64,000 nt of DNA, taken from the NCBI GenBank assembly GCA_012845835.1, contig JABAKD010000016.1, positions 757,343 through 821,342 on the forward strand. The letters run 5' to 3'. The DNA comes from Undaria pinnatifida. Taxonomy: Eukaryota; Sar; Phaeophyceae; Laminariales; Alariaceae. The notes below the pieces were generated by a model. It saw nothing but the letters and a program-made list of their open reading frames with translations, was not told where the DNA came from and ran no database searches. The translations under genes and the position numbers were made by a program. The stretch's first letter is position 1, and each line of letters starts with the position of its first letter. Shown piece after piece: positions 1 through 11,400 of the stretch.

Positions 1-121
1 AATGTTTTTTTGATGCGTTTTTCTCCATAAAGGCATTAAGGTATACCTCTTTTTGGCTAAAATGTTTTTTTGGCGCGTCTTTTCTCAATTGAGGCATTAA
101 GGTATACTGCTTTTTGGCTAA
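1..121. repeat. Two-copy 60-bp tandem repeat
   Basis: Two diverged copies of a 60-bp unit lie head to tail. Each begins AATGTTTTTTTG and carries GGCATTAAGGTATAC followed by CTTTTTGGCTA. The array may extend past the left edge. No coding potential is seen. Confidence 0.85.
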
Positions 122-312
122 TATGCCTTCTTTTCTGAACGGTGGAGCTTCTTCCTATTAACCCAACGCCGTCGGAAACAATAGGTATTAATAGCTTGTT
201 TTGCAATCATTTTTTTTTGTGTGCCTAAGAGCAAATACAAGTTGTCAACAGGTTTATTGATTCATCGGTTTGCATTTTCAGTTTACTCCAAGGACGGTCC
301 TTCTTGGGTGAG

Positions 313-551
313 ACACGCATCCGTATACAACGGCAGCTTGCGCTGCCGGGGTTGCAACGAAGACCACAGATAGGGACAGCTTACGCTATACCTACAATAG
401 GACCCGAAGGGTGCGCCAGCTAGCGTTGGGCTGCGAAAGCAACTGAGTTAAATCGACACACGACGCGTCTGAAAATACGTGGAAGTGTTGTGAGCTCAAG
501 CATTGCTTCTCCCCATCCGCCGGAGGATGAAAAAAAAAAGAAAAAAAAAAA
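313..551 (+). mobile_element. Full-length SINE-like retroposon with target-site duplication
   Basis: A 239-bp element ending in an A-rich tail is flanked by a perfect 11-bp direct repeat TCTTGGGTGAG (302-312 and 552-562), the mark of target-primed retroposition. The body has GACCCGAAGGGTGCGCCAGC, GGCTGCGAAAGCAACTGAG and CATCCGCCGGAGGAT just before the tail. Two 5'-shortened relatives lie at 16852-17006 and 59937-60134 on the opposite strand. No clear A/B box of a tRNA-derived SINE was recognised, so the parent RNA is unknown. It must depend on a LINE in trans; no reverse transcriptase is encoded here. Confidence 0.85.
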
Positions 552-943
552 TCTTGGGTGAGGTATTGATAGATAGAGAGATATCACAAGAGCTCTTTCG
601 GTGAACATCCTGAGAAAATAACTGGTGCATCTCTGGCGCCGTATGTTTTTTTTTTTTTTTCTTTGTTTTTTCTTCATCCCATTTATTATCCTCGCACTAC
701 CTACTCTCCTCGTGCTCCCCCCTCCCAGTAGCAGCTCAGATCCGGGGTCACATGGCGGGCCCTCCTACCCCCTCCCCACTACGGTACGTGCCTTCATTTT
801 TATCGCGAGGAGAATCCAGCATTTTCTTCCCTTGTCGACTCGCGTCGAATTGTACCTGGCCCTCGTTAATCCTTTTTTCGCATTTTTTTGCAAAAAAAAA
901 AATAGTCTCACCACACGGTGGGAATCGAACTCAAGGATCAACG

Positions 944-1072
944 CTAGTATGAGGACACACAACCCGTAATACGCGCGATCGGAGTATCACACACAGCTTG
1001 CAAAGATGATATCACACACAGCTTGCAAAGATGAGTTTCGACAAAATATTCGATCTCACAGCTGGAGTGTAT
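944..1072 (-). mobile_element. Partial MITE-like element (AGCTTGCAAAGATGAGT family)
   Basis: Reverse-oriented partial copy of the element seen whole at 45693-45922. It keeps the CGCGCGATCGGAGTATCAC segment and the terminal CTCACAGCTG. A block of about 24 bp (ATCACACACAGCTTGC and onward) is duplicated in tandem inside it. A very similar truncated copy sits at 48045-48124. Confidence 0.7.
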
Positions 1073-1282
1073 TTTAGTTTTTATATTATATATTTTATGT
1101 GCCTCAAAGCAATGAAAATCCAGACCTGATCTGAGTCGTCTTAACAGAGTAAGATTCTTACTAAACATTTTGAGATATTGCAGGAATACGAGGAGCATAG
1201 TTTTTTTAGTATAATAGGCTCTAGATTTCCTGTTGTTGTTGGTGTTGTTCCTATGCCTCTACAACAGCAAGCGGTGGGTGTC

Positions 1283-1314
<32 letters not shown>

Positions 1315-2424
1315 CGGGTTCTTCCTTGGTCCTTGCTCCCTGTTCTTTGTGGTGGTGGCAAGAACATTTTACAACCCAAATTTTGCCCCCGCGGCGCACC
1401 CTTCGAAAAAAAAGAAGGAAGGCATACCACTCCGGACGTGAATATAAGTACTGTTTACATCATACTATAGTTAATAAACGGTCCTTATGTTCAAGTTCAT
1501 CGTGGTACATGGTGACATCGCGACTTACGGCAACGCCGGAACAATCGTGTCAAAAGACGAGGTCACAAAGTTTTACCTCGTAGTTCGCGCTATCGAAGTA
1601 TCGCACGTAGTAGTCACACGCAGCTCGCAAATATATGCGAGTTTCGACGAAAGTATCGATCACTACTCTCGAGGTGTCTTATTCTTTCGTTGTTGTTTTA
1701 TTAACCCTCGCCCACCCTCGCCTGCTACGAGTACCTAAACAAAACACAACAGCCAGTAGTAGGCGTGCGTTGTACCGACATTTTTGGCCACACAAAAATA
1801 AAAGGTTGGTTTGTTGACTACGGCGTATTGTTCATGGTGTAATATTGTATCACTGTTTTTGAACAGCAGCAGTGCGCTCAGTAGTAGTATGATACCTGCC
1901 ACGATACGTAACGCGAAAACAAAAAACAAACTACTATTAATACTATTAATTCTACTATCACTTACTCGTACTACTGCTGCTGTGTCACAACTTGTTGCGT
2001 ACAGCAGTAGCAGCAAGCAGCAGCATTCTGCAGTGTCTGTCAGGTGTACCAAATTGCCAGGAAATCTTCGTGAGGACCTTCTTCTTGGCGTTCACATTCT
2101 GCTTGCTACAGCGCTTCATACATTTCCGAACGCACATCGCACTGGAACGGCGGCACCCAGGGTATATATGTATGTATATATACAGGGTGTGTGTGTGTGT
2201 GTTCTTCACATTAAACCGTTCTTCTACTCGTCGACATCCAGCACACCCAGTGTCCGTACTGATTCTTCACCCTAGAAAGATCAGCTCTGTGGTCACAAGC
2301 CACGACACAGAGATAATGCATCGTAATGCATTCGACAACGCAATGTCATGCCCTAGTACTGGGTACGACAGGCACAACATACATACGTCAGCAACAGAAA
2401 TACATTGGAAGAGAGAAATACGAA

Positions 2425-2512
2425 ATAAACAAAAACAAAAACAAAAACAAAAAACAAAAACAAAATAAGAAAACAAATAAAAACAAAGATAAAAATAAAA
2501 ACAAAAAATGAA
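2425..2512. repeat. (AAAAAC)n microsatellite
   Basis: Imperfect run of AAAAAC/AAAAAAC units broken by AAATAAG and AAATAA variants. Confidence 0.9.
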
Positions 2513-5500
2513 ACAGGGTACGTTGTATTGACACCGGGAACCGCCCAATAGCCTGGGGTAGGGCACTTCGTTTTTTGTAAATTTTTGATGATCACATTTT
2601 TGTTGTCCACCAAGCTCAACTCGTAAGAGCTTTTGTTTACCCTCACCGACCTTCTTCCGGCCAAACGGCCGAGGTCACAGGTAGTGGACGTCTTTCCTTC
2701 TTCCCCACGGTACCGGTATGAAATGCAACGCACGTCATACCATACAACGTACACGAAGAACACATACTTGTAATAATATTAGAATACAAACACAAGTACA
2801 TTCCAACTCTCTCCACGTAAAAGGGCCGGGATTTCACTACTATTTTAATACAACATCATACACAACGACACCTACCTCTGGAAAAAAAAAAAATGACCCT
2901 CCGATCATACTCCCAAAATAAAAATCTCCCCCCTCGAAAAAAACATGCGCACAACGAAAGGGGGGATGACTAAGCTAAGTATTGGGCGTGTTTCGCTCAG
3001 TACTCACGCATGTGTGTCTTCTCCCGGTAGCCTCCTCGTGTCCATGCCCACCGCCTCCCCACCCGGGAAAGCACCGGAGGAGCCCCTGCCCGCCCCCGCC
3101 CCCCCCCGCACAATCGCGCACTTCACCGGGCAAGGGAGACTCCCAACCTCCGGAGCATTGTGCGCCGATTCCGAAACCTGATATCATCACGCACACATAA
3201 TGTGACATGATAATTCACGCGAAAATGGGGTGGGCGCGAGCTCGAAACTTCGCTGTCACATTCTTCATTCAGCTTTCGAATTTTGGCGTTGCACTCATCA
3301 TGCGCTCCAAAAATCGGGCTGCGGCTACGAGCTGTTATGGTACGCTTTTTGTTGGGTGTCATACACACACCATCACATAATCCGGTGCCGGTCTCCCCGG
3401 CGGCGTATCAGGTTATTATCCTCGAGCCTGGTTTAGATAGGTCAGTTTCGCGAGTTCGAATCCCCCGGAGTGCATGCGACGAGTGTAAATTTGTGGGGAC
3501 TTTTTCTTGCGCACAAATTGACTTGCGGAAAACGCGAGAGCGTGAGTTAGCAACACTCGATGAAAAATCGACGAGCAGTGAGATTGCTGAACCCTAGATG
3601 CGCGATAAAAAATGAAGGCAAGAACCGGGGGGGAAAGGGACGACACCTGTGACCACGGCTTGTCTAGAAGAAGCTGGAAAGTAGAATCGTGCGCAAAACA
3701 AAATGTATATTATTGTAGGTTTCATTCAACGGAACAGACGACGCGAAAGAACACGAAGAAGCAAAAAAAGCGAAGCAGCTGAAGCGGGCATGCACGTGTT
3801 CTAAATCTTCATACCACCAGGAACTGCTATTCAAATAATAGCAGTACGTACCTACCAGTAGAAGTAAGTAGATGAATCTCATCGCCGATGAAATCGATCG
3901 TGGCACATTGTTTTGTAGGAATGAATTGACCAAAATGAATCAAAATGAATCAGAATGAATCAGAATGAATCAAAATGAATCAAAAATGAATCAAAACGAA
4001 TGCATCGCTTTTTCGTGATCATTGCGCTCCTCGCACCCCCGCCCTTTTGTCCCTTTGGGAAACGCCCTCCTCCTCCTCCTGCTAGACTTACAGCATTGTA
4101 AAAAAAGAATACTTCCGAATGATGGTTGGCGAATTAATGAATGAATGCATCGTCGACCGCGAGGAGAGGACGTACGACACAATGGCAAACAAACGCACAC
4201 AGAGACAAGATACTCAACGCTTGCTTCCCGGGAAGGTGGGCCGAAAAAAGAAGCGGATACTACGTGTACCGCGATGTCGATCGATCGCATTGCGCACCAC
4301 CGTCTTTTTTGTGAATGAATGTAATGTCTGATTTTTCGATGGCAAATGTATACCCGATAATTTATAAATGAAAATGGACAGTCGAGGGTCGAGCAGCGAG
4401 TGTTGTTGTGGCAGTGAAAGTACGAGTCGGGATACGATACGAGTTTTTCACGCAGAAATAACAATCCGATTGCGCGTATAGCATGTATGGTATGGTGGTG
4501 GTGCGCAAAATGTGCATGCATGTATGCAGGATGATTATTCGGCATATCACTCGACGGGGGGGGGGGGCAGGACCACGCCGTGAAGATAACAACGAAGGCA
4601 TCGTATTGCAATGAAGAATAACGAGAAAAAAATGAGGAATTACGCGATGAAGAGACGGAGACGCGTGTACCTCCTTCAGGAAAAGTAAAGATACGAACAC
4701 GAGTTTTGCCGAAATCCTCTACCTCACAGCCATGGAAATCCCTTACCTCACAGCCAGCTGTTGTATGTAGTATTAGCACTCGAAGTTACAGAGTAGCACG
4801 CGTAGTGTTTTCTTGCTTTTGGGCCCCTTTAATACAGACTTAAACGCGACGAGCGTGATCTAATCAATCAATTAAGCGGTTATTGATAGTAGGAAAAACT
4901 CGAGTCAATCCGAGTATCGCCACGCCTCACGGCTCGCCTCACACGTTCCTGCGATGCAGTTGGCGAACACATCTGCTACACCACCCGCAGCTTGGATCGA
5001 GCACTTCATGTGGCCGATGCTGAAGTCATCATTTTTTTTGTCTATTTTTTTTTTGCGTCCTAACCCCTTTACAACTGGAAACCCGTTTTTGGGGACGAAA
5101 TTACTTGGATCTAGTATAGGGAGGGGTTCGGGGGCTTTAAAGGGGTTAAGCCCCCCCGAAGGGGTTGTTAATAAAAAGGAACAGACGAGTAAGTTTGTGG
5201 CGCGTTGTTCTCCCTTGCTACGACGACGATGGGATGCTCCTATCTACGTACACACTGGACATACTAGACATGTTCTATTCATACGCTACGGTAGGCAGAG
5301 GGGCACTTTTTTTTTTTTTCACCCCGAGGATGCATGTCCACCTCCTGAGGAGCTCGACACCACACCGACCACAACCAACCGATTTTGAGTGAACCGACAA
5401 AAAGGCGCAACTATTAAGAGGTGTGAAGAAATCCGTTGAACTGTTGCCTCGGTACACATAAAAATCATAAATAATAATGATAATATTGAGAAAGAAGAGC

Positions 5501-5924
5501 AATTATTATAGTGCCGACGATTTTGGGTCGAGAACTCCCGTCGTTCAGAAACAAACGAAGATTGGCCATCTCTAACGGCAGTACGCCTATAGTACCTGGT
5601 GTCAGCATACAAATGGCCGGGGTGTTATTAGTAGGTCATTTCAGGGTTCCGACACAGCAAACCCGTTGGGGTTTGGGAGGGGAAAACCTTGTATCGAAAG
5701 AAAACGACGCTGTTTGCATCGTCGCCGACCACACGAAGTCGCTGGAGGAGGAGACGCGTGCGTCCGGCGCGCGACGTTAGGTGATCGCATGTATACGGCA
5801 CGCTCACGGCATGCTTGTACATACTTGAACCATAAAAATGCATGCCTTTCCTACTTTAGTCGCTTGACAACATCGCCCTCGCTTATGCTTTTCTCGGTTG
5901 TTAAGCACTACCGGCAAAAAGACA

Positions 5925-6063
5925 AGGGCAGGGCAGGGCCGGGCAGGGCCGGGCTGGGCAGGGCAGGGCCGGGCAGGTCCAGGCAGGGCCGGACTGGGCA
6001 GGGCAGGGCCGGGCAGGGCTGTGCAGAGCCGGGCAGGGCCGGGCCGGGCAGGGCAGGGCAAGG
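5925..6063. repeat. GGGCAGGGCC minisatellite
   Basis: About 14 imperfect copies of a 10-bp GGGCAGGGCC unit. The plus strand is a dense series of GGG runs spaced by one to four bases, so it could form G-quadruplexes. Open frames of Gly/Arg/Ala or Pro/Ala across it are artefacts of the repeat. Confidence 0.95.
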
Positions 6064-6414
6064 AAGGGTGGCGACATGACAAATGAACACGTAGTACATA
6101 TTCGAGTCACCCCCTCGCCCAGCCACATCAATCATCAACGGACTCCTTGAGGCTGCTGTCACGGCATTTTCCTGGGATCAGGCCCTCTCTTAACACTGCG
6201 TCGATACCCCTTTACTACCGAGAGGAAGGCGGGGAATGGGGGGGGGGGGGTATAACGTGACAATGAGCTTTCCTAAGAACAAACATGCGCGCCCCATTTC
6301 CTTCTTCGTGCACATGTTTCCCGCCATAACCCCCGCGCACTTTTATGTGGGATAAATCATACACCCACCCCTCCCTGCTGTGTCCCACGTGTATGCACCT
6401 GGCCCGATAGTACT

Positions 6415-6577
6415 GCCAGTAGTAGTAGCAATAGTAGTGGTAGTAGTAGCAGTAGTAGTAGTAGTAGTGGTAGTAGTAGCAGTAGTAGTAGTAGTAGTAG
6501 TAGCAGTAGTAGTGGTAGTAGGAGTACTACTACTAGTAGTAGTAGTAGTAGTAGTATTAGAAGTAGTAGTAGTAGAG

Positions 6578-6614
<37 letters not shown>

Positions 6615-6823
6615 TAGTAGTAGTAGCAGTAGTAGCAGTAGTAGTAGTAGTAGTAGCAGTAGTAGTAGTAGTAGTAGTGGTAGTAGTAGTAGCATTAGTA
6701 GTAGTAGTAGTGGTAGTAGTAGTACTACTACTAGTAGTAGTAGTAGAAGTAGTAGTAGTAGAGGTAGTAGTAGTAGTAGCAGTAGTAGTAGTAGTGGTAG
6801 TAGTAGTAGTAGCAGTAGTAGTG

Positions 6824-6872
<49 letters not shown>

Positions 6873-6942
6873 AGGTAGTAGTAGTAGTAGTGGTAGTAGT
6901 AGTAGTAGCAGTAGTAGCAGTAGTAGTAGTAGTAGTAGTAGC

Positions 6943-6983
<41 letters not shown>

Positions 6984-7028
6984 TAGTAGTAGCATTAGTA
7001 GTAGTAGTGGTAGTAGTAGTACTACTAC

Positions 7029-7067
<39 letters not shown>

Positions 7068-7214
7068 AAGTAGTAGTAGTAGAGGTAGTAGTAGTAGTGG
7101 TAGTAGTAGTAGTGGTAGTAGTAGTAGTAGCAGTAGTAGCAGTAGTAGTAGTAGTAGTAGTGGTAGTAGTAGTAGTAGTAGTGGTAGTAGTAGTAGAGGT
7201 AGTAGTAGTAGTGT
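6415..7214. repeat. 800-bp AGT trinucleotide array with higher-order structure
   Basis: AGT (=ACT) repeats run for about 800 bp. Variant units (AGC, GGT, AGA, ATT) recur in ordered blocks. The strand-switched block GTACTACTACTAGT appears near 6521, 6720 and 7017, and the variant GCATTAG near 6691 and 6991, giving spacings of about 200 and 300 bp. All frames are open because no AGT/ACT permutation makes a run of stops in the registers used, so the poly-Thr, poly-Leu and poly-Val frames are not genes. Confidence 0.97.
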
Positions 7215-7365
7215 GTATTTTGCGATAAAGTCGCATGCGACTGTTTGCATCCGAGAGCAGCTGTACAGTAGTCGGTCACCCCGAAAGACACCATCTACTA
7301 TGGCATCGATCCCTGGTTCCCAGACGGACACCCAGACAGTCCAAAACCACGCTCTTAACGCTACT

Positions 7366-8316
7366 TCACGCTTCACAGACCACACGCATACTCCGGTTTG
7401 GTTGGTGCTGCACGCCTCGGGTGCCGTGATTTTTGGTTTTAAATCGAGCTCCCAAGTTGTGGAAGAGGGTGGTGATGCAAACATCGAGCACGCTTGGGAT
7501 GTTGCGCGGGACATTTTCTTCGGGGTTTCGGGGGCGGTTTTTGTCCTGTTATTGAATAGTGAAGACAGGTCCCTGACTGAGGGGTAAACTCTCACCTCGT
7601 CGAGTTCCATGAGAGCGGTCTTGAAATCAATTAAGTCCCCTCCCCCTCCCGCGAACGCCCCCGTCTCGCGAATCTAAAGGGAACAAGGCGCGCGCACATC
7701 ATGTTGGTGCACGTCAGCGTATACCTGGTACCAGGTAATGCATACCATAATCGTAGGACCGTGCAAGCGTTGAGAAAAAAAAACATGCAAAAGCGCGCTA
7801 TCTTAGCCGCAATCGCCCATCGTTACGGCGTTCTCAACCAGATATTTCCAGAAAAATTGGGCTGTGGAAGGAAAGCAGACTGCTGTTGCATATGCCTTGG
7901 GTGATGCTTTCGCGACCAACTACAAGGGGGGGGAGGGGGCGCCCCACAGAAAGCGACGTTCAAAATCAATGCATGCACTCGATGTTGGCTAGCTGTGGTT
8001 TGATACTGTGGGCACAACCGTTGTTGAAGTCGAAAAGCGCCGTCCTCATTGCGGATGAGCACGCTCAATCAACTCTTTCTGCTCAGCAACTGGCTCATAT
8101 CAGGTAGCCCAAAGCCAACCATACCCTAAATACACTCAAGGGAGGTCGCAGATTCTGACACAGCGGCCGCTAGAAGTAAATAATGGATGGAGACACCGAA
8201 CAATGGCGCCTATATCGTCGCCTCACAGAATGTTCCTCTTCGTTCATTTCTCGGCTGCTGGAAAACTTTGGTTTCATCGAGGGCGGGGGGGCAGGGGGTT
8301 TACTCAAGTCATGCAT
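7366..8316 (-). CDS. Unassigned three-exon gene downstream of DNAI7
   Basis: Model on the minus strand: 8316-8227, 7673-7596, 7545-7366 (stop TGA). Introns are 553 and 50 bp, all phase 0, with acceptors CATTTTTGCAG (before 8350), CCTTTAG and CAATAACAG and donors GTGAGG and GTGAGA. The first exon is open from its acceptor at 8350; I place the start at the first ATG (8316). The 115-residue product has a Pro-rich start (KPPAPPPSMKPKF), a Gly stretch then DLIDFKTALMELDE, and a last exon with PSVLDVCITTLFHNLG. The ELDEDKN segment resembles a degenerate EF-hand loop, but I do not recognise the family. The first exon lies only 92 bp past the DNAI7 stop, so a shared or read-through transcript is possible, and the last exon may splice on before its stop. 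Confidence 0.5.
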
Positions 8317-8441
8317 GGCCGTAGACGTATGGCCATAGACCCTCGCGTCGCTGCAAAAATGCCGGGACGGAGCACGTCGGGTTCTCAATCACTAGGCAGG
8401 CGTCGCGTGCACTAAACGCGAAGCTCCGTCAGGGGAGAAAA

Positions 8442-11400
8442 TTAAATTGGCACCTCGAAAACTGCTCGACCCCTGCCCACGCTACCGTTCCACCTCGAGC
8501 TCTTAATCTCGAACGCTGCAGCCGCGCTTGCCACCTCTCGGCACAGTGTCTCCTCCAAAGACCTACGTGTCAGAGGCGAAAAAAGAGGGGGTTGGGGTGG
8601 GTGCGTTAAGGTTTGACACACACAGTAACGATAAGACTCCAGGCACCCGATTTCTTGTTCACAGTCGTCTGCCGGGGGTTCGCACAACAGAAAACCAGGG
8701 GAGCGGGGGGGGTAGCAAGCGTTTAACGCGGCACTTGGTGAATCTTGCCAAAGACAGCTACATACTGAATAAGCCATTAATACCTGGTATGGTGTTAATA
8801 GCTACAACCGCCCAGGCCAGCGCGTACGCGACCTGAACAGCGCCACGCTCGCGTACCAACCGCTTGTGGTCTCTTGATGTCGAAGATATGCACAGCGTCT
8901 ATACATATATGGATATACTAATTGAAGCAGCTGTTGAGGGCGGCGACAGCATCGTGCACATACACGGCAGGCTCAAGCATTTACCGCCGTCGTCGTCAAC
9001 ACTCCAACTCGCCGCGGGACGCGGTATCGCGAGTCGTAGAGCGTGCATCTTGCCGAGTTGATACGGGATGGGATGGCTACACCCACCTCGGCCACTCTCT
9101 ACTCCTCCCTTTCCTATATTTTAATGCTCGAGAACCGCTAAAAAATTCTCTTGTTTGCGGCACCCCTCAAAAGTCGTCTAGGCTTTTACCCCAGTTCTCA
9201 TTAATCTTCTTGCGCAGCGTGCCACTGCGAGCACGGCGGTCTACCCGCTACCAACGCCAGCCTTTGAACTTGCTGCCCGCGGGTCTGCGTAGCCTTCTGA
9301 CCCACAACAGTTACGTCTACCTGCACAAACGAAGTCTACGCTCCGATTCCAACCACGACAAAAAAAATCGACGCACCTCTCTTTAAGCACGACGCCTTTC
9401 CTCGCGCCATTTTCCTCTTCCTCACCGCCCTCGACATCACCCCCCGCAACCACCCCACCGGCACCGAAGAGCACCGCCCTCGCCGCATCCCCGTCGCGTG
9501 GGGAAAGACAGATGCCTGAACCGTCCGATGATCAAAATGAGGAAGCGAAGGGGGGTGTTGCAGTATTTCACGTGTAAACATGGTGCTATAAATGAACCGG
9601 AATGCGTGCACACGAGTGAGAACGGGTTGTTGAGGTTTGCAGTGATGTACTATGCCACCGTAGAGCGTGAGCAAACCGGATGTGTGCGAGAAAGAACGAG
9701 AGGGCAGGGGGTGCGTGGCCAAAAAATTGCCTAGCTTGGAGAACGTGCGCAGCGTGGGGCGAGGCAGGTGGTGCTTGATTCTACGAACTAGCTTTAGCGA
9801 ACGAATGTAGGAACGCCTGCCGTTCTATGCTTCTCTGCGGACCAAGAGCATGCTCTCTCGTCGTACTTCCATCTGATTGAAATCTTTATAGAAACAGTCT
9901 CTACCACGTGATCGCGGGGGTTGCGTAGGTGCTGATGTCACTCTTCTCGAAGGCACAAGATTTTTCGAAACACCTTCCTGGCGATTTGCCTCCTCCATGA
10001 ACTCTGCCCTTAAACACTAAACTGTGCCAATAATCGCTTCAAACGCACTCGTTCTGAAAGGCACGCGAGTCCGATCAGTCTCCTTAGGGGGATTCCCCTT
10101 CGTGTGATCAGCGTGCCTATTTCAGCAGCGGTAGGCCGTTCACGCCCCCGACCCCCTCTGCCTATTTTTGCCACGATCATTGCAAAACTTACCTGCGCGT
10201 TCCAGCTCCATGATCAGGCAACCCGCTCCCATTCCCGGCGCTTCCAGGAGGCATTTTAGCTCCGGTAGGTCGGGCCCCATGAGGCGGCACTTCGTTCCGC
10301 GTACGCGTACGCGAACGACGAACCGAGGAGTCTCAATTTCGAGCTCCGCTTCTGGTACTGAACGGAAGGGTATGCACGCGAAGGGGAAACGTGACAGAGG
10401 CTTAGCTATATCGGTGGACTCCTGCTGGGCGTATTTGCCGCACCGTTCGATGCTCGGTCGACGGTCTATGAATGCCGCCACCACGCCTGCAAATGTAGGG
10501 ACTGCTTAGGTTATCATGTTAAAACATGAGCGGTCGTATCACTAATGGACGGTGTGGTACATTCCATTGTTTGCACGCCTACGAAAGGTCGAAGTGGACG
10601 GCGGATTGGAGGCTTGCAGCGCAATGTGGCTTCTCCGGTACACCTGTCGCTACGCTAAGAGCACACTCAGCCCCGTGCCATCGTTTTATTCTCTCCGTCA
10701 TAGAGTACTAGCGGCGTATATATACATATGCATGCACGTACGGAGGCGACCGTCTGATACCGGCCAAGACACTCACCCCGGTCCTCAAAAAGCCGGCCAC
10801 CCTCCTGCATTCCCTCGACTGCCTCGTTCGTAGGGTCGGGGTCGTATATCGGAATGAGCCGCCAGCTAGGGTACGACAGATCGCGCGCGCGGTCCTGCAC
10901 AATTGCTATCGAACCAACCCTAGGACGGTTCAGAGCGAAGGGCGGGTGACGGGTGCGGGGAGCGCGTTTGAACGTTATACATAGCCGTATTTTTTCGTAA
11001 TACAGACACTGTACATGCACCATTGTTGGTTAACATTTTCCTGTTTTTGGTCGACTCAGGACAAGGAGTAGAGGCTGAAGAGAGTTGCAGCGTGCGTTTC
11101 CTCGCCTTTGAATGCTGTAAGCGACCCATCGCAAGTCAACTACGCTGTGCTGGTTGATTGAGCACGGACTTAAGGGAGAGTGCCCGCGATTCCCAAGCCC
11201 CAGCTGTCTTTCCATTGCGCCCGGTTGCCCAACGGTCGTGTTGCCAATGCACTAATAGCGCCGACCGGTGAGGTTGCCGTACCTCGTCGTGTGAACGCGC
11301 ACCACCCTTTTGCCCGGCTGCCACTCCGCCTCCTCGATCCTCTCGGACGTCCAGCGAGCTGTGTCGGCATCCCAGCAACGCACCTTTTTTGCGTGCGTTT

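Larger units (their letters stand above)
563..7365. other. Gene-poor left flank
   Basis: No gene model could be supported here. It holds a (GCA)n run near 1280-1312, an arm-like MITE remnant at 1427-1506, an AAAAAC-rich run at 2425-2512, (AATGAATCAA)-type repeats near 3940-4000, the GC minisatellite and the AGT array. Open frames at 3991-4779 (-), 4954-5388 (+) and 5511-5780 (+) exist. Only the last looks protein-like, around 5652-5780 after an acceptor ending CGACACAG, and it matches no family I recognise. Confidence 0.5.

Noticed and set aside
3440-3475. Pol III B-box-like AGTTCGAATCCC
   Set aside because: The surrounding bases do not form a T-arm stem and no A box precedes it; likely chance or a decayed SINE.
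3991-4779. 262-codon minus-strand open frame
   Set aside because: Starts with GTG, has His-rich and Cys/Ser-rich random composition, no splice or family support.
6343-7610. Long poly-Thr, poly-Leu and poly-Val open frames on both strands
   Set aside because: They are translations of the AGT array; the real coding here is the three small exons starting at 7545 and above.
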